From Lysinibacillus sp. KCTC 33748 (lineage in GTDB: Bacteria; Bacillota; Bacilli; Bacillales_A; Planococcaceae), in the NCBI RefSeq assembly GCF_002237755.1, contig NZ_MWSJ01000033.1, positions 1 to 46,090 on the forward strand: a stretch of DNA of 46,090 nt, written 5' to 3'. Every line of letters begins with the position of its first letter. Within the stretch, counting starts at the first letter, position 1. The position numbers were made by a program, and so were the translations under genes. Positions 1 through 9,423 of this stretch are shown one piece after another. The notes below the pieces were generated by a model that did not search any database, was not told the origin of the DNA, and was given only the letters and a program-made list of their open reading frames with translations.

Positions 1-107
1 TTGTTTCTCGACAATTCAAGTATATATAAATCGGTGAATCTGTGCTTTTTTTATGCGTGGAATTGTGCGAATACCCCAAAAAATATTATAGAACCAATAA
101 AAATAAA
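1..107. other. Window edge, no gene seen
   Basis: AT-rich sequence at the left edge of the window. I see no reading frame with a ribosome binding site and no clear repeat here. Confidence 0.5.
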
Positions 108-150
108 ATAAGCCTGAAATCAGTATTCATGCAGCTGATTTCGGGCTTAT
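108..150 (-). terminator. Terminator downstream of nfo
   Basis: Two 16-base arms (108-123 and 135-150) pair with one G-U wobble. On the minus strand a T-rich tract follows. It lies just past the nfo stop codon and would end the cshB-nfo transcript. Confidence 0.85.
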
Positions 151-155
151 TTATT

Positions 156-1049
156 CTATCCTCTTAGAGCGTCGATTAACTCTGGTTTATACTCTCCATT
201 ACGAAGCATTTCAATTTCATGTTTATAAGGAGCCGATTTTGATTTGGCATCACTATTTAATGCGACAAATGGTGTTTCTAGGATTTTAGGAACCTCCATT
301 AATTGCGGATGATGGACAACATACTTTAATGCATCAAAGCCAATATGACCGAAGCCAATATTTTCGTGACGGTCTTTTCCTGCACCGCGAACATTTTTAG
401 AATCGTTGATATGCAGGACTTTGATACGGTCAACACCTATTAATTTATCAAACTCATTTAAGACGCCATCAAAATCTTCTACAATATTATAACCAGCATC
501 ATGCGTATGGCACGTATCAAAGCATACTGAAAGACGTTCATTATGTGTTACACCATCTATAATTTTCGCAAGCTCTTCGAAAGAACGACCACATTCAGTT
601 CCTTTTCCCGCCATTGTTTCTAATGCGATTTGTACCGGGTAATCCTGTGACAGTACTTCATTTAAACCTTCAATAATTTTGGCAATCCCTGCGTCTGCTC
701 CCGCGCCAACATGGGCACCCGGATGCAACACAATTTGTGTTGCTTCCAACGCCGCTGTTCGTTCGATTTCAGTTTGTAAAAAATCTACACCTAGACGGAA
801 AGTTTCAGGTTTTTCTGTGTTTGCAATATTAATAATGTATGGAGCATGAACAACAATATTTGTCATGCCATGCTCTTTCATGTGTAGTAAACCGTTCATA
901 ATATTAAGGTCAGCAATTGGCTTACGACGAGTGTTTTGAGGTGCTCCTGTATAAATCATAAAGGTATTTGCCCCATACGAAAGAGCCTCTTTACTTGACC
1001 CGAGCAGCATTTCTTTTCCACTCATTGAAACATGTGATCCAAGTAGCAT
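156..1049 (-). CDS. nfo: Endonuclease IV (AP endonuclease)
   Basis: A class II apurinic/apyrimidinic endonuclease that nicks DNA 5' of abasic sites in base excision repair. All nine family metal ligands for the tri-zinc site can be read: H68, H109, E143, D178, H181, H213, D226, H228 and E258, within blocks such as [13 protein letters not shown] and HINDSKN. The length of 297 aa is normal for the family. The ATG start follows a strong AGGAGG-type site. It lies 12 bases downstream of cshB and is probably cotranscribed with it, as yqfR-yqfS are in Bacillus subtilis. Confidence 0.96.
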   Translation of the reverse strand: MLLGSHVSMSGKEMLLGSSKEALSYGANTFMIYTGAPQNTRRKPIADLNIMNGLLHMKEHGMTNIVVHAPYIINIANTEKPETFRLGVDFLQTEIERTAALEATQIVLHPGAHVGAGADAGIAKIIEGLNEVLSQDYPVQIALETMAGKGTECGRSFEELAKIIDGVTHNERLSVCFDTCHTHDAGYNIVEDFDGVLNEFDKLIGVDRIKVLHINDSKNVRGAGKDRHENIGFGHIGFDALKYVVHHPQLMEVPKILETPFVALNSDAKSKSAPYKHEIEMLRNGEYKPELIDALRG

Positions 1050-1061
1050 TTGAAAGCCTCC

Positions 1062-2363
1062 TTATTTTTTACCGCGAGCTTTTAAGCGACGTTCACGCTT
1101 TTTAATTTTGTCCATTTCCCATTTCATATTACGTTTATAGCCTGGTTTTACTTTTTTCGGCTTACGTACTAATGATTTAGCTTTTGCATCGATTTCATTT
1201 TCATGCTTCACACGATTTTTACGTGCATGACGCTCTTTTAATTCAGACCATTCGCCATTTTTCACGTCTTTTTGAACAAATGGAATACCCATTTTCTCAA
1301 CACGTACTACTGCATCTTCATCTGATGGCTCAAATAATGTGATAGCAGTTCCTTTATTACCTGCACGGGCTGTACGTCCCACACGATGAACAAAGAATTC
1401 TAAGTCCTCTGGAATTTCGTAGTTAATGACATGTGAAATCCCTTGAATATCGATACCACGCGCTGCAAGATCTGTTGCAACGATATATTGATAATCCAAA
1501 TCTCGAATTTGCTTCATCATCTTCTTACGATCACGCGGACTTAAATCACCATGTATTTGACCACAGCGAATCCCGTTTTCATTTAAGTAGCCTGCAACAT
1601 GCTCTGCAGTTTTACGTGTGTTAGTGAAAATGACAGCTAAAAATGGATTGATCCCTTCAATAACTTCCAACAAACGTTTGTTACGTGATTTCGAACGCAC
1701 TGGTACAAGCACAAAGTCAATTCCTTCTGCGACCGGACGTTTATCGTTCATATGGATATGAACAGGTGCTTCCATATATTTTTTTAAGAAAGGCTGAAGC
1801 TTTTCTGGAATTGTTGCTGAGAATACAAACATTTCAAGGTTTTCTGGCATTTGGGAAGCAAAACCATCGATTTCCTCTATAAAGCCCATATCGAAGGCTA
1901 AATCTGCCTCATCGACAACTAAAATTGGCGCCGTATGCACAAATAACGCTTGCGCTGAAACGAGATCACGAATACGTCCTGGCGTTCCGACAACAATTTG
2001 TGGTTGTGTTTTTAACTTATCAATGGAGCGTTGTTTGTCCGTACCTCCAATAAATAATTTCGCTTGAATTGTTGTTCCTTCTATTAATTGATTTAACGCA
2101 TCAAAAATTTGTTGTGCAAGCTCACGTGTAGGTGACGTAATAACAGCTTGTACTTCCTGCTTATCAGCATTAATTCGTTGCACTATTGGAATTAAAAAAC
2201 TATGTGTTTTTCCTGTTCCTGTATGCGCTTGTCCGATTGCACTTTTTCCTTTTAATAATAGCGGAATGATTTCCTTTTGAATCGGCGTTGGTTCTGTAAA
2301 GCCAAGTTCTGCAATTGCGTCCTGCAAAAATGGCTGAAAATTATAATCAGTATATTTTGACAT
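1062..2363 (-). CDS. cshB: DEAD-box RNA helicase CshB
   Basis: An ATP-dependent RNA helicase of the cold-shock/ribosome-assembly type (B. subtilis CshB, formerly YqfR). The full motif set is visible: Q motif GFTEPTPIQ (21-29), Walker A AHTGTGKT (46-53), PTRELAQ, DEAD (151-154), SAT, and HRVGRTARAG in the second RecA-like domain. The C-terminal 50 residues are very Lys/Arg-rich, typical of an RNA-binding tail. Length is 433 aa. The start is ATG with an AGGAGG site. It is the first gene of a two-gene operon with nfo. The CshB name, as opposed to another DEAD-box paralogue, rests on neighbourhood as well as the basic tail. Confidence 0.93.
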   Translation of the reverse strand: MSKYTDYNFQPFLQDAIAELGFTEPTPIQKEIIPLLLKGKSAIGQAHTGTGKTHSFLIPIVQRINADKQEVQAVITSPTRELAQQIFDALNQLIEGTTIQAKLFIGGTDKQRSIDKLKTQPQIVVGTPGRIRDLVSAQALFVHTAPILVVDEADLAFDMGFIEEIDGFASQMPENLEMFVFSATIPEKLQPFLKKYMEAPVHIHMNDKRPVAEGIDFVLVPVRSKSRNKRLLEVIEGINPFLAVIFTNTRKTAEHVAGYLNENGIRCGQIHGDLSPRDRKKMMKQIRDLDYQYIVATDLAARGIDIQGISHVINYEIPEDLEFFVHRVGRTARAGNKGTAITLFEPSDEDAVVRVEKMGIPFVQKDVKNGEWSELKERHARKNRVKHENEIDAKAKSLVRKPKKVKPGYKRNMKWEMDKIKKRERRLKARGKK

Positions 2364-2422
2364 AATTCGTTCCTCCTAACATCTTTCACATTGTATCATG
2401 ATTCAACTTTTAGGTATATTCA

Positions 2423-2605
2423 GGTGTGTTAATTAAGCGTTTTATCCACCCTAATTGAAAGGCTCTGATAACCGCTGGGCTACTTGTCTTCCCACTGAGT
2501 CGAGTAGCCCAACTACAATGGACTACATAAGCAAAATATCAACAAAAAAAATTTTATCAGTCAATAATAAATCTATATTTTCCTAATCAACACGCATGAG
2601 GTATA
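2423..2605. repeat. Intergenic repeat family D, copy 1
   Basis: The left end reads GTGTTAATTAA and the right end CTAATCAACACG, so the ends are inverted. Inside, GGGCTACT and GAGTAGCCC bracket a short centre. The right flank (from about 2521, GCAAAATATCAACA onward) matches the 9.4-9.7 kb copy almost base for base. The centre is much shorter than in that copy, so this is an internally deleted version. No coding sequence is seen. Confidence 0.7.
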
Positions 2606-2888
2606 TTAACGTCCTATTATCTAAAGCATGAACATAATTTTTAATTTTTATCATGGCTGTAGCAAAGCCCTTATCAAAGTTACTCGAAATACTGTGAATA
2701 TGCAATAAAAATTGCACTCAGACCTGTAAACAAACGCTACTCCTAATTGCATAAAGCTGTAAGGTAATTTAATTGTAAGACCTTGATATTCCTATTTTTT
2801 GAGGAGATTTTCTCTATGGTGAGCTACCATAATAATTTAGTCTAGATATTTTTAGTATGTTAATTTTAATACTATTTTGATTCAGTTT

Positions 2889-3005
2889 GGTACTCGTACT
2901 AATGATGAAGAACCGTTGATTTTTCGCTGAGGGCGGCGACTCTTACGGAAATCAGCCACTTGGAGTAAAAATTAACCTTTGTTTTTTGAGACACTTTATC
3001 AGGTG
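2889..3005. repeat. Intergenic repeat family C, copy 1
   Basis: It begins TACTCGTACTAATGATGAAG and ends near TTTATCAGG. A second copy at 40858-41020 shares both ends and the internal GGAGTRAAAAT block, but it has a longer, different centre. The centre here holds a GC-rich stretch (GGGCGGCGACTC) that is atypical of the surrounding AT-rich DNA. Confidence 0.6.
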
Positions 3006-3047
3006 TGCTTTTTAAAAATAGGTGTATTTTTGAGGTGAATTAAAGTT

Positions 3048-3145
3048 GGGCGATAAGTTTGAAAATTAGGGCGACAAATCTTAGAATTGTTCCGATATAT
3101 CTCGAAAAGGTTCCGATAAATCTTAAAATTGTTCCGATAAAAGGG
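3048..3145. repeat. 21-bp tandem repeat array
   Basis: Four full 21-bp units (3048-3068, 3069-3089, 3090-3110, 3111-3131) and a 14-base partial unit (3132-3145) follow each other with exact spacing. Each unit carries an (N)CCGATAAAT-like or GCGATAAG-like core and an AAAATT-like tail. Units 3, 4 and 5 start with TTCCGATA; units 1 and 2 start with GGGCGA. The period of 21 is two DNA helical turns. It is also seven codons, but no start site was found on either strand. Confidence 0.8.
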
Positions 3146-3173
3146 TTTTTTGTTTCTATTTCGCTAATATATT

Positions 3174-3249
3174 CCCAATTTTAACTGATTGTAGCGTAGG
3201 GTTACTCGAATTAATTCAAATGTATAAAAATGGTTAATCAACACATAAG
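3174..3249 (-). repeat. Intergenic repeat family D, shortened inverted copy
   Basis: Read on the minus strand, it starts TGTGTTGATTAACCATTTTTA and ends CCCTACGCTACAATCAGTTAAAA in two blocks, both identical or nearly so to blocks at each side of the 9.4-9.7 kb copy. The GC-rich middle of that copy is missing here. Orientation is opposite to the other two copies. Confidence 0.65.
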
Positions 3250-3416
3250 ACACTTATTTTATATTTATTATTTTGTCGACAAGCTGAACCCACCTAATGC
3301 TGTTAGAAGGAGCTATGAATAAGTATTTTTTATGTCAATTCATTGTTAACTAATGCCTTACAGAATTACCATATGTTACGATAAAGATGTAAGATACTAG
3401 AGGAGGTTGACTTATC

Positions 3417-4472
3417 ATGAAAGCAGCAAGATGGTATAAAGCAAAAGACATCCGTGTAGAAAACATTGAAGAACCAGTAATCGCACCTGGAAAAGTAAAA
3501 ATTAAAGTACATTGGACAGGGATTTGTGGTAGTGATTTACATGAATATGCAGCTGGCCCAATATTCATTCCAGTGGAACAACCTCACTATGTAAGTAAAG
3601 ATATTGCGCCAATTGTTATGGGCCATGAGTTTTCTGGTGAAGTAGTAGAAATTGGCGAAGGTGTTTCAAAGGTACAAGTTGGAGATCCTGTCGTTGTAGA
3701 ACCTATTCTTGCATGTGGCGAATGTGCCGCTTGTAAAAAAGGAAAATATAATATTTGTAAGCATTTAGGATTCCACGGTCTTTCTGGCGGTGGCGGAGGT
3801 TTCTCTGAATATACAATGGTAGATGAAAAAATGGTACACAAAATGCCCGAGGGTCTTTCCTATGAACAAGGTGCACTTGTTGAACCAGCGGCAGTAGCAT
3901 TACATGCAGTTCGTCAAAGTAAACTAAAAGCTGGTGATACAGCAGCTGTCTTTGGTACTGGGCCAATCGGTCTTCTAGTTATCGAGGCATTGCGAGCAGC
4001 TGGAGCAGCGGAAATTTATGCGGTAGAACTTTCAGCAGAGCGTGCTGCTAAAGCATTAGAGCTTGGCGCTACAGCTGTTATTAACCCTAAAGATGAGGAT
4101 GCAGTAGCTCGTCTACATGAATTAACAAATGGTGGCGTAGATGTTGCATTTGAAGTTACAGGTGTTCCTGTTGTATTGCAGCAAGCGATTGATTCAACAA
4201 CATTTGAAGGTGAAACAATTATCGTTTCTATTTGGGAAACAGACGCTTCTATTCTACCTAATAATATCGTACTATCAGAGCGTTCTGTAAAAGGTATTAT
4301 TGCTTATCGCGATATTTTCCCAGCAGTTATGGAATTAATGAAACAAGGCTACTTCCCTGCTGAAAAACTTGTGACAAAACGAATTGATCTTGAGGAAGTC
4401 GTAACAGAAGGCTTTGAAGTACTAATGAAAGAGCGAAACCATATTAAAATTCTTGTAAATTCACAAGCTTAA
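3417..4472 (+). CDS. bdhA: (R,R)-butanediol dehydrogenase
   Basis: A zinc-dependent medium-chain dehydrogenase that probably interconverts acetoin and 2,3-butanediol with NAD(H), the last step of the acetoin overflow pathway. Catalytic-zinc residues C37, H70 and E71 (in MGHEFSGEV) and the structural-zinc cysteines C100, C103, C106 and C114 are present. The Rossmann loop reads GTGPIGLL. Length is 351 aa, close to B. subtilis BdhA. The start is ATG with AGAGGAGG upstream. It is a single gene with its own terminator. A sorbitol or threonine dehydrogenase of the same family is the main alternative, but the overall sequence reads as BdhA. Confidence 0.88.
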   Translation: MKAARWYKAKDIRVENIEEPVIAPGKVKIKVHWTGICGSDLHEYAAGPIFIPVEQPHYVSKDIAPIVMGHEFSGEVVEIGEGVSKVQVGDPVVVEPILACGECAACKKGKYNICKHLGFHGLSGGGGGFSEYTMVDEKMVHKMPEGLSYEQGALVEPAAVALHAVRQSKLKAGDTAAVFGTGPIGLLVIEALRAAGAAEIYAVELSAERAAKALELGATAVINPKDEDAVARLHELTNGGVDVAFEVTGVPVVLQQAIDSTTFEGETIIVSIWETDASILPNNIVLSERSVKGIIAYRDIFPAVMELMKQGYFPAEKLVTKRIDLEEVVTEGFEVLMKERNHIKILVNSQA

Positions 4473-4481
4473 TATATAGTG

Positions 4482-4515
4482 AAACAGGTAGAGAAAATAG
4501 TTTCTCTACCTGTTT
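4482..4515 (+). terminator. Terminator after bdhA
   Basis: Perfect 15-base arms (4482-4496 and 4501-4515) with a 4-base loop. The 3' arm ends in a T run, directly after the bdhA stop codon. Confidence 0.92.
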
Positions 4516-4550
4516 TTGATTTGTTAAAATTTGTTTCCCCTATATTGTTC

Positions 4551-4700
4551 ATTCTCATAACGTAGGGTTGATTTCCGTTCCGACTAGGCGCTTTGTTGCT
4601 GCTACGTTAACACTACGCTTTCGCACAGAGCAAAGCTTCCTGGGGGCTTCCGAGGAGTCGCCCAGTCGTAATGAAGATCAATTTTTCATGGCATACGTTT
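4551..4700. repeat. Intergenic repeat family A, copy 1
   Basis: The left arm carries GTTGATTTCCGTTCCG and then AGGCG. The right arm carries GGAGTCGCCCAGTCG and ends in GATCAA, so the ends form an imperfect inverted repeat. The centre has a partial 37-bp-type unit (TTTGTTGCTGC, CTACGCTTTCGCACAG) and the block AGCAAAGCTTCCTGGGGGC. It lies between the convergent ends of bdhA and kdpC. Confidence 0.75.
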
Positions 4701-4723
4701 TAGCATAAGTCCCATCCCAACTT

Positions 4724-5374
4724 TTATTGATGAGCCTCTTTTCCCTCCATTTTTTTCATCATATCCAAATTAGCCATAAGGAAGTTCACCTTACTTTCTC
4801 CAAAAATCCCCAACGAACGTTTTTCTGTATTTGCTTCTATAATTTTTTCAATCTCATCCTTCGAAAGCCCACTTGCTTGGGCAATACGTTCGACTTGTAT
4901 TTCTGCAGCCTTCACACTGATATGTGGATCCAATCCTGAACCTGAAGCGGTCATTAAATCAGCAGGTATATCTTGTCGTTTTACGGATGGGTTTGCTAGT
5001 AAAAACTTCTCGATATCTGCTTCTATCCGTTTTTTCAATTCTGGATTAGATGGTGCATAGTTAAACGTTCCAGAGCTTACACCACTATAATTCACCCGCC
5101 CCTTTTCGTCTGGTATCGTATCCTCTTTCATATAAACATTATAGTTAACAGATGAGACACGCCCCCAGAAATATTCTGGTGCCGTAAAAGCTTGACCGAT
5201 TAATTCTGAGCCGACAGCTTCACCATCCGTCTCTATTAAACTACCATTTGCTTTATGATGAAATAACCCTTGGGCTAATGCAGTCACTGCAAATGGGTAT
5301 ATAAAACCACATAAAACAAACATAGTTAGTGTGATGAGTATTGCTTGCTTTGAGTTCTCAAAAAATTTTCGCAT
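4724..5374 (-). CDS. kdpC: K+-transporting ATPase subunit KdpC
   Basis: The small single-span subunit of the KdpFABC high-affinity potassium pump; it stabilises the KdpA-KdpB complex. An N-terminal membrane helix (about 12-34, ITLTMFVLCGFIYPFAV) is followed by a soluble domain with the family blocks GSELIGQAF, FWGRVSSVNYN, ASGSGLDPHISV and VNFLMANLDM. At 216 aa it is slightly longer than E. coli KdpC. The ATG follows TAGGAGG. It lies 11 bases after kdpB and is the last gene of the operon. Confidence 0.96.
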   Translation of the reverse strand: MRKFFENSKQAILITLTMFVLCGFIYPFAVTALAQGLFHHKANGSLIETDGEAVGSELIGQAFTAPEYFWGRVSSVNYNVYMKEDTIPDEKGRVNYSGVSSGTFNYAPSNPELKKRIEADIEKFLLANPSVKRQDIPADLMTASGSGLDPHISVKAAEIQVERIAQASGLSKDEIEKIIEANTEKRSLGIFGESKVNFLMANLDMMKKMEGKEAHQ

Positions 5375-5385
5375 GTAGCTTCCTC

Positions 5386-7449
5386 CTATAACCCAAACGT
5401 ATGGAATAGTGGCCCAACTAATAGATCAATCAACTTAATACCAATAAAGGGAGCAATAATACCGCCTACGCCATAAACAAGTAAATTTTTATTTAATAAT
5501 TTTGCAGCACTCATCGGCTTATACTTGACGCCTTTCATTGCAATTGGTATTAACAATGGAATAATGACCGCATTAAAAATTAAAGCAGAAATGATCGCAC
5601 TTGTAGGTGAATTGAGATTCATAATGTTTAATGCACTCATCTCAGGTACAGCAACCATTAACATAGCTGGGATAATGGCAAAGTATTTTGCGATATCGTT
5701 TGCAATACTAAATGTTGTTAAGGCACCTCGAGTCATCAGCAATTGCTTCCCAATTTCTACAACTTCAATAATTTTAGTTGGATTTGAATCTAAGTCGACC
5801 ATATTAGCAGCTTCCTTCGCTGCATTCGTTCCTGAATTCATGGCAAGCCCTACATTCGCCTGTGCCAGTGCTGGCGCATCATTCGTGCCGTCACCAGTCA
5901 TAGCTACAACTTTACCTTGTGCTTGCTCATCTTTAATAACTTGAATTTTATCTTCTGGCTTACTTTCTGCAATAAAGCTATCTACTCCAGCTTCCTTTGC
6001 GATAGCTGCTGCAGTTAGCGGATTATCTCCTGTACACATGATTGTTTTAATACCCATTGCTCGAAGCTGATCAAAGCGGTCCTTGAGTCCAGCCTTTACG
6101 ACATCCTTTAAATAAATAACACCTAAAATTTTATCGTTTAACGCTACTACAAGCGGTGTTCCACCAACAGAAGATACTTGCTGAATCAGCTGTTCCATAT
6201 TTGTAGGAATGCCATGACCTGCATTCATACTTTCTTTTTTTATTGTATCGTAGGCTCCTTTTCGAATTTTTGTACCATCCTTCATATCCAATCCGCTCAT
6301 GCGTGTCTGTGCGGTAAATGGAATATGTTCGCTTGACTTGATAATGTTTTCTTCGTCGTCAGTATTCACTCCTAATTCACAAGCAAGTGACAAAATTGAT
6401 TTTCCTTCAGGTGTATCATCTGTTAAAGAACTAAGCCATGCAACTTGAATCAAATCTTTACTTTCCACCCCTTTTACTGGGAGAAATTCAGCTGCCATGC
6501 GATTGCCATAAGTAATCGTTCCAGTTTTATCTAATATTAAAGTATCCACGTCTCCACACGCCTCTACGGCTCTTCCAGACATCGCAATAACGTTAAACTG
6601 TGTAACCCTATCCATTCCTGCAATACCGATTGCCGACAATAATCCTCCTATTGTTGTAGGAATTAAACAAACTGTCAGGGCTATTAATGTTGCGATAGAA
6701 ATCGGAACATTTAAATAAGTTGTCATTGGATAGAGTGTCACAACAACTAATAAGAAAATAATTGTTAAGCTTACTAAAAGTGTGTTGAGCGCTACCTCAT
6801 TTGGCGTTTTTTTACGACTGGCTCCCTCGATGAGCGTAATCATTTTATCTAAAAACGATTCCCCTGGCATCGAAGTAATTTCGATCATCAGCCAATCACT
6901 CGTAACCGTCGTGCCACCTGTCACTGATGAAAAATCACCACCTCGCTCCTTTACAACAGGAGCAGATTCACCCGTTATTGCCGATTCATCTACTGTTGCA
7001 ATCCCATCTCTGACTTCCCCGTCATTTGGAATAACCTCTCCTGCTTGAACTAAAACGATATCGCCCTTTTTTAACTCATGTGCCTGTTTAAGTATTTCAG
7101 AACCATCACTAAGCAAAACACGAGCCTGTGTCACTGTTTTCGTCTTTTTTAAAGTTTGAACCTGTGCCTTCCCCCGTCCTTCTGCAATCGACTCGGCAAA
7201 ATTAGCAAATAGAATGGTAACAAAAAGAATGACAGCGACAATCGCATTATACAATCGGTCATGTTCTCCAACCTCGTTACCAAATATATTCGGAAAAAGT
7301 GTTAATAACAGTACGAACATAAACCCTATTTCTACTACAAACATAACAGGATTTTTCACCATATATGCTGGGCTAAACTTCTTTAAAGCGTCTATCATAG
7401 AGCTTTTAAACATAGTGCCCGTAATAAAACTTTTTCTTGCTGTTTCCAT
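5386..7449 (-). CDS. kdpB: K+-transporting P-type ATPase subunit KdpB
   Basis: The ATP-hydrolysing catalytic subunit of the Kdp pump, a P-type ATPase in the cytoplasmic membrane. The phosphorylation motif DKTGT lies near residue 307, the actuator loop TGESAPV near 150, and the hinge [12 protein letters not shown] near 510. Hydrophobic segments sit at about 35-55, 65-85, 210-270 and three more near the C-terminus. Length is 687 aa, the normal size. The ATG follows AAGGAG. The spacer to kdpA upstream is 153 bases, unusually long for kdpAB, and contains repeat sequence. Long antisense frames inside the gene are shadows. Confidence 0.97.
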   Translation of the reverse strand: METARKSFITGTMFKSSMIDALKKFSPAYMVKNPVMFVVEIGFMFVLLLTLFPNIFGNEVGEHDRLYNAIVAVILFVTILFANFAESIAEGRGKAQVQTLKKTKTVTQARVLLSDGSEILKQAHELKKGDIVLVQAGEVIPNDGEVRDGIATVDESAITGESAPVVKERGGDFSSVTGGTTVTSDWLMIEITSMPGESFLDKMITLIEGASRKKTPNEVALNTLLVSLTIIFLLVVVTLYPMTTYLNVPISIATLIALTVCLIPTTIGGLLSAIGIAGMDRVTQFNVIAMSGRAVEACGDVDTLILDKTGTITYGNRMAAEFLPVKGVESKDLIQVAWLSSLTDDTPEGKSILSLACELGVNTDDEENIIKSSEHIPFTAQTRMSGLDMKDGTKIRKGAYDTIKKESMNAGHGIPTNMEQLIQQVSSVGGTPLVVALNDKILGVIYLKDVVKAGLKDRFDQLRAMGIKTIMCTGDNPLTAAAIAKEAGVDSFIAESKPEDKIQVIKDEQAQGKVVAMTGDGTNDAPALAQANVGLAMNSGTNAAKEAANMVDLDSNPTKIIEVVEIGKQLLMTRGALTTFSIANDIAKYFAIIPAMLMVAVPEMSALNIMNLNSPTSAIISALIFNAVIIPLLIPIAMKGVKYKPMSAAKLLNKNLLVYGVGGIIAPFIGIKLIDLLVGPLFHTFGL

Positions 7450-7471
7450 AAGTGTCTCTCCTTATTAAAAA

Positions 7472-7563
7472 TCAATTTCGCCTTGGCGTAATTGTAGCTG
7501 ACGCTTTGCTTTCGCTGCAGATAAACAATGCGTCCGGATTTTGAATTGTGCACGCACATTTAT
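7472..7563. repeat. Degenerate family B repeat inside the kdp operon
   Basis: Between kdpA and kdpB the sequence reads CGCCTTGGCGTAATTG, then a 34-base stretch resembling part of the 37-bp tandem unit (GCTGACGCTTTGCTTTCGC), then TGCGTCCGGATTTTGAATTG. In the copy at 32.0 kb the flanking blocks (CGGCAGAATTGCGTCCGGAA) are continuous. The unit-like segment therefore interrupts a family B element here. Confidence 0.55.
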
Positions 7564-7602
7564 TCCTTTCAAATTCATCTCACCACATTAAAGGTAGGAG
7601 TC

Positions 7603-9306
7603 TTAAGCTGAATGAAGATAAAGTTGTAAGTGCTCTGTAATTGGCCCAAGTGCTAATGCTGGTAAAAACGTAAGAGCACCAATCATTAAAACGATAGCAA
7701 CAAGTAAAAATGTAAAAATTGTATTATCTGTTTTCAATGTGCCCACCGAATCACTATGAAACATTTTTTTAGCAAGTAAAGACGCTATGGCTAGTTGAAT
7801 AATGATCGTCAAATACCGTCCAAAGAACATGGCAAGTCCTGTCGTCACATTCCAAAATGTTGAGTTGTCAGCTAGTCCTTCAAAACCTGAGCCGTTGTTC
7901 GCAGAGGCCGATGCAAATTCATATAAAACTTGGGATAAACCATGTGCACCTGGATTCGTTATACCCGCTACCCCTGCTGTTGTTGTAACTGCAAGTGCTG
8001 AAAATAGTAGGATAATAGCAGGGTGGATTAAGATACAAAGAGCAATTAATTTCATTTCCTTTTCCTCAATTTTCTTGCCTAAAAACTGAGGTGTTCGACC
8101 AATCATTAAACAGGCGATGAAAATCGTCAGTAGCACATACATCATCATGTTCATCAGGCCGACTCCTTTGCCTCCGAACACAACATTCAGCATCATATTA
8201 AACATTGGGATAAGACCACCAAGCGGTGTTAATGTATCATGCATATTGTTAACAGATCCCGTTGTAAAAGCAGTAGTCACTGTTGTAAACAACGCTGATT
8301 GAGCTACCCCAAAGCGCATCTCTTTTCCTTCCATACTTCCAAGCTCCTGCGAAATTCCGAGCTCACTAATGATTGGATTACCCGCTCTCTCAGCCACATA
8401 CACAGTCACCAATCCGACTAGAAACAGCACACTCATCGCCACAAAAATGGATAGACCTTGTTTGCCGAATATCGTTTTCTCTTTTCTATGTGCGACCATT
8501 AAACTAAATGCAACTACACAAGCACCAGGTAATAACATCATAGATAGCATTTCCACAATATTAGAAATGACCGTTGGATTTTCAAAAGGCGTCGTTGAAT
8601 TCGCTCCATTAAAACCACCACCATTAGTGCCTATATGCTTAATGGATTCAAGAGAAGCTACAGGCCCAAGTGCAATATCTTGAACTTTACCTTCTATTGT
8701 TTGAACAGTTTGATTCGCACTTAAGGTTTGCGGAGAACCTTGAGATACTAAAATAATGGCAACAACAATAGATAAAGGCATTAACACACGTGTAATAACA
8801 CGAACAAAATCTATAAAGAAATTCCCTATAGTATCAGTTTTAGCAACAAGGCGGCGGCAGAACGCCATACAAGCGGCATATCCAGTAGCTGCAGATGTAA
8901 ACATCATAAAGATAATGATTAACATTTGTGATAAATAGCTAAGTCCTGATTCGCCACTATAATGTTGAAGATTCGTATTCGTCATAAATGAAATAATGGT
9001 ATTAAACGAAAGTGTTGCTTCCATATTGTCAATATTATTTGGATTTAAAAACAGCATAGCTTGAATGCGCAATAGAATATATCCAATAAAAACCATAAAA
9101 GCATTCGACAAAATTAATGAAAGTACATACTGTTTACCAGTCATATCCACTTGCTTAATGCCACTTAATTTATAAATAACGGCATCAAATCTATCCATTA
9201 TTGGATCAAGCCATGTTTTTTGTTGCATTGTCACCCGAAATAGATAGTGCCCAGTTAAAATAACGATCGGTAAATAAATAATTAATACGATGGCAATTTG
9301 CCACAT
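7603..9306 (-). CDS. kdpA: K+-transporting ATPase subunit KdpA
   Basis: The potassium-binding, channel-like subunit of KdpFABC, related to the Trk/Ktr/KcsA superfamily. It is a 567-aa polytopic membrane protein with about ten helices. Selectivity-filter-type loops are visible, such as GTNGGGFNGANSTTPFENP (about 227-245) and SANNGSGFEGL (about 465-475). Length and motifs are normal. The ATG follows GTAGGAGG. It is preceded by kdpF with a 24-base gap. Confidence 0.97.
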   Translation of the reverse strand: MWQIAIVLIIYLPIVILTGHYLFRVTMQQKTWLDPIMDRFDAVIYKLSGIKQVDMTGKQYVLSLILSNAFMVFIGYILLRIQAMLFLNPNNIDNMEATLSFNTIISFMTNTNLQHYSGESGLSYLSQMLIIIFMMFTSAATGYAACMAFCRRLVAKTDTIGNFFIDFVRVITRVLMPLSIVVAIILVSQGSPQTLSANQTVQTIEGKVQDIALGPVASLESIKHIGTNGGGFNGANSTTPFENPTVISNIVEMLSMMLLPGACVVAFSLMVAHRKEKTIFGKQGLSIFVAMSVLFLVGLVTVYVAERAGNPIISELGISQELGSMEGKEMRFGVAQSALFTTVTTAFTTGSVNNMHDTLTPLGGLIPMFNMMLNVVFGGKGVGLMNMMMYVLLTIFIACLMIGRTPQFLGKKIEEKEMKLIALCILIHPAIILLFSALAVTTTAGVAGITNPGAHGLSQVLYEFASASANNGSGFEGLADNSTFWNVTTGLAMFFGRYLTIIIQLAIASLLAKKMFHSDSVGTLKTDNTIFTFLLVAIVLMIGALTFLPALALGPITEHLQLYLHSA

Positions 9307-9330
9307 ACCGCAATACCTCCTACTAGCCTA

Positions 9331-9411
9331 TTAATAGTTTTCAGGATAAAGTAATGCATACCCTAGATAACCGAAAAGGAACACAAGTACAATCCCCATA
9401 ATAATCCACAT
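9331..9411 (-). CDS. kdpF: K+-transporting ATPase subunit KdpF
   Basis: A 26-aa single-helix protein beginning MWIIMGIVLVFLFGYLGYAL. It is the small stabilising subunit that packs between KdpA and KdpB. It is easily missed because of its size. An AGGGGG ribosome site lies just upstream of its ATG, and it directly precedes kdpA with a 24-base gap. Length and hydrophobic profile match known KdpF peptides (about 25-30 aa), and the position before kdpA is the standard one. Confidence 0.9.
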   Translation of the reverse strand: MWIIMGIVLVFLFGYLGYALLYPENY

Positions 9412-9423
9412 TTTTATTCCCCC

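Larger units (their letters stand above)
2364..3416. other. 1.05-kb spacer without a convincing gene
   Basis: This long spacer between cshB and bdhA holds repeat family D copy 1 (2423-2605), family C copy 1 (2889-3005), a 21-bp tandem array (3048-3145) and an inverted, shortened family D copy (3174-3249). Reading frames are short and lack ribosome binding sites. The cshB and bdhA promoters must lie at its edges, but I cannot fix them with confidence. Confidence 0.7.

Noticed and set aside
3315..3353. 12-aa leader peptide (MNKYFLCQFIVN) before bdhA
   Set aside because: AAGGAG is only two bases from the ATG, and no attenuator pair of hairpins follows.
5525..5944. 139-codon antisense frame inside kdpB
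   Set aside because: It is fully antisense to a well-conserved ATPase gene; its hydrophobic content follows from complementary codons.
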